DNA of 64,000 bases from DT-111 sp965263225 (lineage in GTDB: Bacteria > Bacteroidota > Bacteroidia > Chitinophagales > Saprospiraceae): NCBI GenBank assembly GCA_965263225.1, contig CBDHHG010000035.1, forward strand, positions 248,001 to 312,000. Direction: 5' to 3'. Each line of letters opens with the position of its first letter. Position 1 is the stretch's first letter. The notes under the pieces are model-generated. The model made no database searches and was not told the origin of the DNA. It saw only the letters and a list, made by a program, of their open reading frames with translations. The position numbers and the translations under genes are program-made. Of the stretch, positions 51,601 through 59,649 are shown piece by piece.

Positions 51601-54600
51601 GCCGAGCTGTCATGATGCCTCAGATGGAGTGATTAGTGTGGCTTTTTTTGGCGGAACCGGTCCCTATAACCTGAATTGGTTCAATGGCCAGTCGAGAACT
51701 AGCCTACCAGATTTAGCCCAAGGACAGTACGAATTAACTTTGACTGATTTTAATAATTGTACCCAGTTGGATACACTTCTTCTATTGGCACCGGATAGCT
51801 TGCAGGTGCAGTTAGATTCCCTGGCCAATATTAGTTGTACCGGAAATACCGATGGGTTCATCAGGGTCTCTGGTTTTGGAGGCACAGCCCCCTACTTTTA
51901 TGATTGGAGTACGGGAAGCCGTTCTTCGGCAATTGCTAATCTGGGGGCTGGTGATTACGAAGTCACTGTAACAGATTTTAACGGATGTACGGTCAGCCAG
52001 ACCTATACTATCATAGAACCAGATAGTCTCAAAGGAAACTTGCTCGACCTGGTCCAGCCCTTGTGCCCAGGAGATAATACCGGAATCTTAGAAGTAGGCG
52101 CTATCGGGGGGACAGCCCCCTTCACTTATAATTGGGACCATGGAGATATAGGGGCCAGGTTGGAGAATCTTGAAATCGGATTATATACCGTTACGGTAGA
52201 GGATGCCAAAGGCTGTGAGAGTCCGCCCTTTAGCATTCGACTCGATCCTCAGATCGAGTTAGACCTGAATTTGAGCATAACTAGCCCTCCTTGTGTAGGG
52301 CCAGAAACCGGTAGTATTTTGCTACAGCCCCAAGGAGTTGGACCGTTTGAGTTTCTTTGGGAAAGTGGTGAGACGACCGCTCAACTTTCCAATATTGGTG
52401 TTGGTGATTATCCTGTTAATATACAAGATGGACAAGGATGTAGCTATGATACCACTATAAATCTGGCTGCACCTCAGGTTTTTGAATTGGATATAGATAC
52501 CAATCAGCCCTCTTGCTTTGGTGTGCAAGATGGAGGCTTTGATGTCCTTTTGCTATCCGGTGGGACTGGAGCAATCCAGATAGATTGGAGTGATGGAGGG
52601 CAAGGTTCGGAAAGAGATAATTTGGGGCCAGGAGACTATACCTTTGTGATTAGTGATGCCATTGGTTGCACTTCTTCCTCCGATAGTCTGAGCTTGAGTT
52701 ACCCCGATCGTTTACGGGTGATTACAGAAGCGATCAGCCCAATTCCTTGTACAGGAGATTCCACTGGTTTCATTGAAACCCGAATAGAAGGTGGTACCGC
52801 GCCTTATGATATCAATTGGGTGGGAACTAATGTGACGGGAACCAATATTTTTGACCTTCCGGCGGGTGATTATCGCTTACGAGTTACCGATGCGAACTCT
52901 TGCCCTATTGATACCACTTTTCGAGTGAGTGAACCCGATCCCTTAGTGATCGATGTTGCGCTATTACAGGGAGGGGGCTGTGATCCCTTGAATGCTGCCG
53001 ATACTTTAGTGGCGCTTATTTCAGGTGGCACAGCACCATACAACTATGCCTGGAGTACCGGGGATACGACTTCTATTCTCTTTAATGTCCCTTCTGGAGA
53101 TTATGCCTTGACTGTAACAGATGCAGCATCCTGTCAAGATGCAGTCGAATCCATTAAGGTCAGGGAAAGAACCACTCCAATTACTTTAGATAAGTTTATA
53201 GTAGAAGGCCCTAAATGTTTTGGTGAAAATGATGTAAGGGTGACGGCAAAGATCAATGATGGCTCAGGTTTATATCGCTATCACTTTACCCCTACCTTGA
53301 TACTCGATAATATGGAGACGGATAGCGTTACGGTTACTACCTTACCAATTAGTAATAATTATAGCGTCACGGTTACGGATCTAAAAACTGGCTGCCGCAT
53401 TATTGCAGAACGCGAGGGAGTGAGTGTTCCTCCCCCCTTACTGCTAAGTGTAGACGATATAGCGGAAATTGAATGTGCCGGTGGATTTGATGGAGGAATA
53501 AATGTCACAGTGCAAGGAGGGATCGGTCCCTATCAATACTCTTGGAGAGATGGCTCGGGGATGGAAGTCTCTACCGATGAGGATCTGCAAGGTGTACGAA
53601 GTGGTACCTATACACTCTACTTAGAAGATGCTAATGCTTGTGGAGATACCTTAATGGAAGAAATCCCAGAGGTGAATGCGGTGATTAGTATAGATGAAAC
53701 CAGGATTGATCCAGTGTCTTGCAACGGGGGCGCTGATGGTGCCATAATGATAGATGTTTCTGGAGGAGAGCCGCCATTTCGTTATGCTTGGAGTTCCGGA
53801 GCTGATGAACAAGATATTGCCGGCCTTGTTGCTGGGCAGTATATGCTGACCATTACAGATGCGGATACCTGTAAGGCAATTTTTGATGGTTTTGTAGTGG
53901 AAGAGCCTGCTTCTGCCATCATGGTAGAAGATTCGATCCGAAATCTGTTGTGCTTTGGTGATGCGAACGGATATGTTGGCACAAAGATTAGCGGTGGGGT
54001 ACCGCCCTACAGTTATCGTTGGTTCAAAGCGGGGAATGTAATTGAAGGAGAACTTGATTCTATACTATCGGGGATTGATGGGGGAACCTATACCTTGGAA
54101 GTGAGCGACACTAATAATTGTATTCAAGCGTTCGATTTTGCCGTAAATGAACCTGAACAACTGGCCATAGGTCTGAGTTTTACAGCTCCATCGCCTCCCA
54201 ATTATAATGATGGTCGTGCCACAGCTAGTGCTAGCGGAGGAGTGCCTGAATACACCTATTCATGGAACACAGGTGCGGATACCTCGACCATTGAGAATCT
54301 GGTTCCAAGCACCTATTTCGTGACGGTGACAGATGCCAATAATTGTACTAGGGAGGCTAGTATTCTACTTACAGATAGTGAACTTCCGTCTTGGGTTAAC
54401 CGCTTAGAGATTTATCCTAATCCTACTAGTGGACAAGTTCTTATAGATTTTGAATTGCAAAGGGCGGAAGCCTTGGAATTGCAATATTTTAACAGCCTGG
54501 GGCAACAGATGGGTCGCCTGCCATTAGGAATCAGCAGTGGGCAACGGTTAAGGCAGGACTGGAGTACCTGGAAACCAGGGGTATATTGGATAGCAGTCTT

Positions 54601-54649
54601 GGCGGAGGGTAAGCGGATCGCTCTGAGGAAAATCGTCATTAGTCGTTAG
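48647..54649 (+). CDS. 2000-residue SprB-repeat T9SS surface protein
   Basis: Signal peptide near the start (LLSLLMLLPFTLLLSQ). Domains in order: P-domain of proprotein-convertase type (about 45-205; VHLLISHTWDNDLDISLKSP, WQLQICDDAINDEG), a fibronectin-III-like domain (about 205-295), a jelly-roll/MAM-like region (about 300-480), a MopE-type metal-binding motif (about 488-550; YFVDGDGDGFGEPG, DCDDIDPLINPGAPEI, DGKDNNCNGIDDD), Ig-like domains, then about 15 SprB-type repeats (about 755-1905). The end is a Por/type A sorting domain (about 1919-2000: EIYPNPTSGQVLIDF, WKPGVYWIAV). SprB-like proteins move on the cell surface in gliding bacteria; an adhesin role is likely. Confidence 0.92.
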   Translation: MLYSVTPANSPQKGLLSLLMLLPFTLLLSQTPNLSNPSACRLGLPIIDNNCPDGEVFFQPNLFNINVTNAPGNTLGVDVYLKEVHLLISHTWDNDLDISLKSPSGATVLLTADNGGGDDNFGDTTAIDCSLHTVFALGACQSITDGVAPFLDNPYAPQENFYGFNDNVTNPNATWQLQICDDAINDEGTLEYINLVFEPINCLPIASTEVTNVDTTSVFLAWDPDFCGTTIIEYGPLGFTPGVDSLAGPQGVIAFAECSPFILSGLAAETEYDIYVRRYCDATGSFSLNSCGVSATTSCQPPPLTILEDFDSEVLCNESCGTSCDLIGVWRNAVSGDFDWIVGEGGTPTQGTGPTDDVPGGGQYVYLEATGSNCEEGAEAHLLSGCILLDKQGTDTCHVSFNYHMRGIDIGTLRLEISINGGFDWRTIWERTGPQGVDWQKTYLSLSDYSDGGLLQFRFVGVKGSGSKGDIALDNIAFYGSQNLGYPTQQYFVDGDGDGFGEPGFFVLSCNQNPPSNFVANDQDCDDIDPLINPGAPEIACDGKDNNCNGIDDDANLPAPLIQNDTICSGDSAQITATPQFGGFIFWYDSEDSEELIHFGETYEPALPENNSPVPVEYTFYAEEFAFQESGDCRSVIRAAAKIIVNPNPMLQLPEAPGICPGDSIDLASLTIEDRNFTGATISFHGSFPPDGNNLLLDTKVGPPSTTFYYLNAVNDYGCSDADSIAVEARVGPALSFTPADSFSICREGSTAVGVEAVGGVGPYSYFWSTGSSDDQIDVRAAFLPGTLDAYYLTVTDAEGCFSTDGVQVTTINSIDSMRVVVDNVTTCSGNDGQILMVPLSGQSPFTYSWSGSSGISGSTSGVADTLTLTGLDQGGYRITITDSSPEACQFILRNVLVQGPAAVVNDIDVDNVSCFRAGDGKICLDVTGTAPTYLWSTGDTTLCIDSLSGGLYSVTITDDPCQTILRDILVEEPDTLVIKPSFELPSCHDASDGVISVAFFGGTGPYNLNWFNGQSRTSLPDLAQGQYELTLTDFNNCTQLDTLLLLAPDSLQVQLDSLANISCTGNTDGFIRVSGFGGTAPYFYDWSTGSRSSAIANLGAGDYEVTVTDFNGCTVSQTYTIIEPDSLKGNLLDLVQPLCPGDNTGILEVGAIGGTAPFTYNWDHGDIGARLENLEIGLYTVTVEDAKGCESPPFSIRLDPQIELDLNLSITSPPCVGPETGSILLQPQGVGPFEFLWESGETTAQLSNIGVGDYPVNIQDGQGCSYDTTINLAAPQVFELDIDTNQPSCFGVQDGGFDVLLLSGGTGAIQIDWSDGGQGSERDNLGPGDYTFVISDAIGCTSSSDSLSLSYPDRLRVITEAISPIPCTGDSTGFIETRIEGGTAPYDINWVGTNVTGTNIFDLPAGDYRLRVTDANSCPIDTTFRVSEPDPLVIDVALLQGGGCDPLNAADTLVALISGGTAPYNYAWSTGDTTSILFNVPSGDYALTVTDAASCQDAVESIKVRERTTPITLDKFIVEGPKCFGENDVRVTAKINDGSGLYRYHFTPTLILDNMETDSVTVTTLPISNNYSVTVTDLKTGCRIIAEREGVSVPPPLLLSVDDIAEIECAGGFDGGINVTVQGGIGPYQYSWRDGSGMEVSTDEDLQGVRSGTYTLYLEDANACGDTLMEEIPEVNAVISIDETRIDPVSCNGGADGAIMIDVSGGEPPFRYAWSSGADEQDIAGLVAGQYMLTITDADTCKAIFDGFVVEEPASAIMVEDSIRNLLCFGDANGYVGTKISGGVPPYSYRWFKAGNVIEGELDSILSGIDGGTYTLEVSDTNNCIQAFDFAVNEPEQLAIGLSFTAPSPPNYNDGRATASASGGVPEYTYSWNTGADTSTIENLVPSTYFVTVTDANNCTREASILLTDSELPSWVNRLEIYPNPTSGQVLIDFELQRAEALELQYFNSLGQQMGRLPLGISSGQRLRQDWSTWKPGVYWIAVLAEGKRIALRKIVISR
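50900..54360 (+). repeat. About 15 SprB-type coding repeats
   Basis: Units of 60-90 residues centred on GGTAPYxYxWSTG ... LxxGxYxVTVTDxxxC. Clear copies include GGTAPYFYDWSTGS, GGTAPFTYNWDHGD, GGTGAIQIDWSDGG, GGTAPYDINWVGTN, GGTAPYNYAWSTGD, GGIGPYQYSWRDGS, GGEPPFRYAWSSGA, GGVPPYSYRWFKAG and GGVPEYTYSWNTGA. DNA identity between copies is modest, so the repeat is old. Confidence 0.85.
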
Positions 54650-54718
54650 AGTCGAGATTTTAACGCTTGTTTTGATGGATTCAAACTTGCTTCTCATAAG
54701 TCAAAAGACCCTTTTCTT

Positions 54719-55501
54719 GTGGAAAACCGTTCGAAATGGCTTTACGCCCTACTCATTATTGCGATTTACATTGCAGTGAAATATGTCCGACCCCTTAGTT
54801 TAGGTATTGTAGGTACAGATCTGAATCTACGTCGAATCATCTATTACAGTTGGTACATGCTGCCTGTTTTACTTTACTTCTGGCTAAGTTGGGGTACGAC
54901 AGGAGTGTGGAAGCGTTTGGGACTGGCTAGTGGCTGGCGGGAAGGGGTGCTTTATGGCTTCCTCTTTACCTTACCGATGTTAGTCGGATTCGCCTTCATT
55001 GGTCAACCCAAAGTAGGAGATTGGTCACTAGAACTGGTAGTGGTTAGTGCTTTATTGCCGGGCTTTTTTGAGGAATTGTATTATCGAGGCTTTGTATTTG
55101 GGGAGTTGTACAAAAGGGCAGGATGGGGATTCTTACTGGCAGCGGCTTTTAATGGAATCATTTTTGGTTTATCGCACATTTGGCAAGGGAATTCTTTCGG
55201 TGAAACCATTGGAGTTTTTTTTGTCACCTTTAGTGGAGCCGCTTGGTTTGCCTGGCTCTATGTCGAATGGCGCAACAACCTTTGGCTGCCCATTAGCTTA
55301 CACATACTAATGAACCTCTACTGGGCTTTATTTGATATCGAATCCACCGCCTTAGGTGGGGTGGGAGCTAACATCTGCCGAGGAATCACTATCGCTGTTT
55401 CTATTGTCTTCACACTTAGAAGAAAGAAACCACGCCAAATTACAAGAAAGGAATTGTGGTGGAGAAGAGAAGAAAAATTGACCGACCTCCAAAGCCAGTA
55501 G
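54719..55501 (+). CDS. CPBP-family intramembrane metalloprotease
   Basis: 260 residues starting with GTG (the only start that keeps the basic MENRSKW cap before the first helix). Seven to eight membrane helices. CPBP motifs: FEELYYRGFVFGEL (EExxxR, about residues 116-129), GIIFGLSHIWQG (first metal His, about 147-158) and LWLPISLHILMNLYW (second His, about 190-204). Family members process prenylated proteins or self-immunity factors; the bacterial function is mostly unknown. The last ten codons overlap a terminator of the convergent PorE-like gene. A decayed relative lies at 21013-21423. Confidence 0.9.
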   Translation: MENRSKWLYALLIIAIYIAVKYVRPLSLGIVGTDLNLRRIIYYSWYMLPVLLYFWLSWGTTGVWKRLGLASGWREGVLYGFLFTLPMLVGFAFIGQPKVGDWSLELVVVSALLPGFFEELYYRGFVFGELYKRAGWGFLLAAAFNGIIFGLSHIWQGNSFGETIGVFFVTFSGAAWFAWLYVEWRNNLWLPISLHILMNLYWALFDIESTALGGVGANICRGITIAVSIVFTLRRKKPRQITRKELWWRREEKLTDLQSQ

Positions 55502-55515
55502 CTCTGGAGGTCGGT
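55476..55515 (-). terminator. Terminator of the PorE-like gene, inside the end of the CPBP gene
   Basis: Perfect 11-base inverted repeat ACCGACCTCCA / TGGAGGTCGGT (arms 55481-55491 and 55505-55515, 13-base loop). On the minus strand the stem is followed by CAATTTTT, so it works for the minus-strand gene. The left arm lies inside the last codons of the CPBP gene on the other strand. Confidence 0.7.
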
Positions 55516-55527
55516 AAGGACGTCCCC

Positions 55528-57516
55528 TTATTCACTGTCAATTACCTTGAAAGTGGTACGTCTATTGTTTTGATGTTCATCATCTGTACAACGAGAACAC
55601 AGGCATTTTATATCAGGTATCTCCTCCCCGTACCCTTTAGGAATTAGTCTTTCAGGGCTTATGCCGTTGGAAATCAGGTAGTCAACTGCAGCTTGAGCCC
55701 TTCTTTGTGAAAGAGAACGGTTGTAGGCTGTACCTCCTCGGCAGTCCGTATGAGAAGACAACTGAATGTTTAGATTTGGATTCAACTTTAGTGTTTCCGT
55801 TAAAGCATTCAAGGTAGGCTTGGCATCATCTCGAATAAAGGATTTATCGAAATCATAATAAATATTCTCCAAGCGTATTTCTTTATCTAGGAAGATTCGA
55901 TCTAGTACGATTTCTATTTCAAATCTCAGTTCCGGGTTTTCGGGATCTTTTCCAACTCCTTTGGTGGAAAACTTAGCCTTATTGTTCAGGTAGTTTTCCT
56001 GCTTGGCTAAGAAATCGTAATCTGTTTCTTCATCAAGTTCCAGGGTAAATAGTCCATCTTCCCCAACGGTAACTTGCTTCGTTTTTTTCCCGATCTGTAT
56101 ATCGACAGTTGCCCCGTCTAGCGGTTTTCTTCCGAGCACTCTACTATTGGGATCGGTTGGGTCATCATAGATCTTTTCGAGGATATACCCATCGAGAATC
56201 ATTTTATAGACGATCGGCTTCTTCTCTTCTTCGGGAACGGGTGGCGGCGGCGGTAAAGGACGTCTTTCGAAACGATAGATATCATCATTACCAATGCCCT
56301 CCTCACGCGTAGAGGCAAAATAGCCTACTTGCAGAAGATCACCAGATTTTTTTGCCTGATGGTCAATGATCAAACCGAAGTCGTCTCCACCGGAGTTGAT
56401 CGGCGGGCGAAGATTCTTGATAGGAGACCAACGACCATTGGATTTCATGTAGGTTTTGAAAATATCTAAACCGCCCATCCCTGGATGATGATCGGATGAG
56501 AAGTACAAGGTGTCCTTGTCGATATAAGGAAATTTCTCGTTACCCGCTGTATTGATCGTACGCCCCATTAACTGCGGTACATCCCAACTATCTCCTTTAC
56601 GCTCACTTACGTAGATGTCAAAGCCTCCCCATCCATCGGGATGGTTACAAGAGAAGTACATTTTGTTGCCATCGGCTGAGATGCTGGGATGGCCGTAATT
56701 CACGCCATTCTCCACAAAGTTGACTACCCTGGGCACAGTCCAACTGTTCCCGTTGCTTTCACTGAACATAATCTTGCAGTAGGCATCTTCCTTCTTAGGG
56801 CCAAAACAACGGGTGAAATAGATTTCCTGATAATTAGGACTGAAGGCCACGGTCCCCTCATTATCCTCCGTATTTAGGATCTTATCAAACTGATTGACCG
56901 TGTTATCCGTCAGATCAACTATAAAAAGATCAGAAAAGCTATTTCCAGTCCAGTTATAGGTGTCATCTCCTGTACTACCTTTGCGGTCAGAAGTAATGAT
57001 CAACTGCTGGTCTTTATACAGCATAGGAGAATAATCGGCATATCCGGAGTTGAAATCCGTTAGATCCACGGTATAGGCCCGTCTCTTTTCCTTTTTCCAA
57101 ACCTGCGCTACTTCACAGGCTCGAATTTCTCGACGATATTCATACGGACTACCAATTTCTATTCCCAGGTCTTTAAAAGCCTGTCGGGCTTCTTTGTACC
57201 GCTCGGCCTTTTTTAGGGCGTAGGCGAACTCTTTGAGAGCGTCATAACCGGCATTGTTGTCATAAGCAGTCTGGTACCAATTGATCGATTGCTCGCTCTG
57301 GTTCAATTCGCGATAGGAATCGGCCAGTTTCAAGGCAATTTTTCCCTTCTCAATTCTGGTTTTTGCTTTTTTATATTCCTTCTGTAGCATCTTAACGGCC
57401 ACCGAGTATTGCTTTACTTCATAGGCAGTAGCTCCATCCCGAACCTTCTCGGTATAGGTACAAGAAGGTAGAATAAGAGCAAGAACAACAACAATCGGAA
57501 ATAAATTATATCTCAT
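55528..57516 (-). CDS. PorE-like OmpA lipoprotein (TPR, PD40 propeller, CRD, OmpA)
   Basis: 662 residues. Lipobox LILPSC with attachment Cys19. TPR repeats at about 28-130. A PD40/WD40-like propeller at about 150-420 with repeated YFSSD- and ITSDRKG-type strands. A carboxypeptidase-regulatory-like domain at about 445-530 (GATVDIQIGKKTKQV). An OmpA peptidoglycan-binding domain at about 545-655 with LSSHTDCRGGTAYNRSLSQR and IPKGYGE. This order is that of PorE, the T9SS component that ties the machine to peptidoglycan. No other por or gld genes are near, and paralogs with this layout are common, so the identity with PorE is likely but not certain. Confidence 0.85.
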   Translation of the reverse strand: MRYNLFPIVVVLALILPSCTYTEKVRDGATAYEVKQYSVAVKMLQKEYKKAKTRIEKGKIALKLADSYRELNQSEQSINWYQTAYDNNAGYDALKEFAYALKKAERYKEARQAFKDLGIEIGSPYEYRREIRACEVAQVWKKEKRRAYTVDLTDFNSGYADYSPMLYKDQQLIITSDRKGSTGDDTYNWTGNSFSDLFIVDLTDNTVNQFDKILNTEDNEGTVAFSPNYQEIYFTRCFGPKKEDAYCKIMFSESNGNSWTVPRVVNFVENGVNYGHPSISADGNKMYFSCNHPDGWGGFDIYVSERKGDSWDVPQLMGRTINTAGNEKFPYIDKDTLYFSSDHHPGMGGLDIFKTYMKSNGRWSPIKNLRPPINSGGDDFGLIIDHQAKKSGDLLQVGYFASTREEGIGNDDIYRFERRPLPPPPPVPEEEKKPIVYKMILDGYILEKIYDDPTDPNSRVLGRKPLDGATVDIQIGKKTKQVTVGEDGLFTLELDEETDYDFLAKQENYLNNKAKFSTKGVGKDPENPELRFEIEIVLDRIFLDKEIRLENIYYDFDKSFIRDDAKPTLNALTETLKLNPNLNIQLSSHTDCRGGTAYNRSLSQRRAQAAVDYLISNGISPERLIPKGYGEEIPDIKCLCSRCTDDEHQNNRRTTFKVIDSE

Positions 57517-57885
57517 AGCTGCTTTGCATATTTTGTCGGTTAGTGATCAGGAAGACAGGGACATCACTAGAAAGCAAAGGCTTTCTTGTGTATAGCCAAT
57601 ATAACTAAATAAACGTTTCAAGAAAACTTCTTGTTGCGGGATTGAAAACTTGTGTCATAAAGACAACGAAAGAAGTAGGTATCCCCATTTTATTGTCTAT
57701 GGACAATAACCGCAATTTGGGTACTAATGTTTTGAATTAGTAAAGAGAGCGGGAACTATACCCTTCCGATTTTTCTTACATGAAATTTCTGTCGTCCTGC
57801 AACAAAAAATGGCCCCTGTGCATCCTTAGCATTGTAAATACCTTTTTCCATTTACAAATTCATCAAAACCTAAGACCGTTATTGT
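57517..57885. other. Divergent intergenic region
   Basis: 369 bases between the PorE-like and thioredoxin-domain genes. No gene is supported; a 65-codon frame at 57780 has no family and overlaps the next gene. The only structure is the inverted repeat at 57691-57708. Promoters must lie here, but I cannot place them with confidence. Confidence 0.5.
57691..57708. promoter_or_regulatory. Inverted repeat TATTGTC-tatg-GACAATA
   Basis: Perfect 7-base inverted repeat with a 4-base centre, in the middle of the divergent region and about 180 bases before each neighbouring gene. Operator or small hairpin; no T-run. Confidence 0.35.
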
Positions 57886-59541
57886 ATGAAAAACTCACTT
57901 TGCTTATTCAGCATCCTATTTTGTTCTTTTCTGGCCGCGCAAACGCCTTTTTCTCCATTTCAAGAAAAAGCGCCTAGTGTAAAGGTCCAACTAAACGGAT
58001 TTGATTCGGCTCAAGATGCAGATCTGGAATTGTCTTTCGTTCTCGTTGTTCCTACTCCTGAACATCAAGAAGAGAAGAAAGTAAAACCTGAATCTGATGG
58101 TACGTACACTTTCCATTTGCCGCATCCATTGAGGTATCAGCAAATCTGGTTTAGTATTGGTGATTATTATTATGGGGAGTTGATCGTAGATCAGGGGCTG
58201 GAGGTCGTAGCTGACTTGGAGGTGCTAAAGAAAGACCCTGGAAACTGGTTGAAAGAGGGCATCGAGTTTAGGGGGGCGGACGCCGAACTGTGTGTGGTAG
58301 TCAATCGTTTTGTGCAATATCGCGGGGAAAATAAATTGGACGGGGAAAACAAGATGCACATTATGATGGATCGTGAAGCTAGTGTTGAAGATAAGGTGAA
58401 GCGCATGAAAGCCCTACAAGAGGCAGAGATTAAAAGGGAAGCCGCCTACATAGCAACCTATCCATCCGAAGCCAACTGGGTATTGGAAAATGAGCGAATA
58501 TCAGATTATTACGGTGATCTTTGTGTGTTATATTGGTCGAAACCCATGCCTGAGGTTGTAAGAAAAGAAATCCAATCACACCAACCTAAATTGGTATCCA
58601 ATGCTTCCTTTTCCTATTTCAGTTATCAAAGTAGAGGCTTGATGACACCAACCCCTGAAGAAACGCTCAGGAATTATTCAGATGTTTTACCTACACAATT
58701 GGAAGGTGATGATGAAAGGAAAAGAATGGCGGCATTTGCGTCTATGTTAAAGCAGAAACAGTTGAATGAGAACTATGACAAGGAATTAATCAAGAAGGAA
58801 AGCAAGTACTTCTATAAACAGTATAAAGATCAACTTCATCGAGCGCATGTAGATGCCTTTGCAAGAAAGGTTGAAGCAGTGTCTCCTGCAAATCGAGATT
58901 TCTTAATCGCTCTGGGAGGAGGGAAAGATATTTGGGAACGGACCTACTATGTGGAACAGATGTTACCCAAAGTACAAGGATCTTGGACAAGGGATATGAT
59001 GGAGAAGAACTGGGCTGTGATGAAAAAGAAGATCATGGCGGTTAATGAGAAATTGGCGGCTATCCAAGTGACGCCTACCGAAACCCCAATCGGTAAGAAA
59101 CTAGGGAACCTGGATAATGGAACCGAGTTTTATCAAGCCGAGCAAGCGGAATTAGAAGAGCTTTTGGGGGCCTTGCGATCTGCTGCTGGAGACAAGGCCG
59201 TGCTTTTTGATATTTGGGCTACTTGGTGTGGTCCCTGTATTTTTGACATGAAGCAAAGTCAACCCAATATTGAAAAGCTTGATAAGATGGGAGTTGAAGT
59301 CATTTATATTTGTGTTGAATCGGGTACAGACAGAGATACTTGGCAAAAGAAAGTGACGGAGCTAGATCTGGGTACGAAACATATCTTTCTCAGTGAATCT
59401 TTGTCTAAGCAGATTATGGAATATTTTGAGTTAAGAGGCTATCCTAGTCATGTTTTCCTGGATAAGCAGGGTAAATACCATCCCGACTTGGTTTCCTCCA
59501 TCAGAGGCGTTGATTTTGACAAGATTGCAGAGAAACTTTGA
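57886..59541 (+). CDS. TlpA-type thioredoxin-domain protein
   Basis: 551 residues. Signal peptide MKNSLCLFSILFCSFLAAQ. The first 380 residues are a beta-sandwich (about 30-130) and a helical region as in other large Bacteroidota TlpA-like proteins. The thioredoxin domain covers about 415-551: LFDIWATWCGPCIFDMKQ carries the CGPC active site (about residues 448-451), and YPSHVFLDKQGKY has the cis-Pro loop. It would act in the periplasm as a thiol-disulfide reductase. It is 108 bases ahead of the permease gene, with no terminator between them. Confidence 0.88.
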   Translation: MKNSLCLFSILFCSFLAAQTPFSPFQEKAPSVKVQLNGFDSAQDADLELSFVLVVPTPEHQEEKKVKPESDGTYTFHLPHPLRYQQIWFSIGDYYYGELIVDQGLEVVADLEVLKKDPGNWLKEGIEFRGADAELCVVVNRFVQYRGENKLDGENKMHIMMDREASVEDKVKRMKALQEAEIKREAAYIATYPSEANWVLENERISDYYGDLCVLYWSKPMPEVVRKEIQSHQPKLVSNASFSYFSYQSRGLMTPTPEETLRNYSDVLPTQLEGDDERKRMAAFASMLKQKQLNENYDKELIKKESKYFYKQYKDQLHRAHVDAFARKVEAVSPANRDFLIALGGGKDIWERTYYVEQMLPKVQGSWTRDMMEKNWAVMKKKIMAVNEKLAAIQVTPTETPIGKKLGNLDNGTEFYQAEQAELEELLGALRSAAGDKAVLFDIWATWCGPCIFDMKQSQPNIEKLDKMGVEVIYICVESGTDRDTWQKKVTELDLGTKHIFLSESLSKQIMEYFELRGYPSHVFLDKQGKYHPDLVSSIRGVDFDKIAEKL

Positions 59542-59649
59542 TCCCTTTAACTAAAAAAGTAAGAAAAAAATAAAATACTGTAACCAACCGTCAGGCACTT
59601 CCGTCATAGGCGTCAAGTGAGTAAGTAATCATCCGAAAATAATCTACCT

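Noticed and set aside
50900..54360. Repeats considered as a CRISPR-like or satellite array
   Set aside because: Units are 180-270 bases, coding, diverged at DNA level, and without constant spacers; they are SprB protein repeats.
57780..57977. 65-codon plus-strand frame before the thioredoxin-domain gene
   Set aside because: It overlaps the signal peptide of the real gene out of frame, has no family, and looks like a shadow frame.
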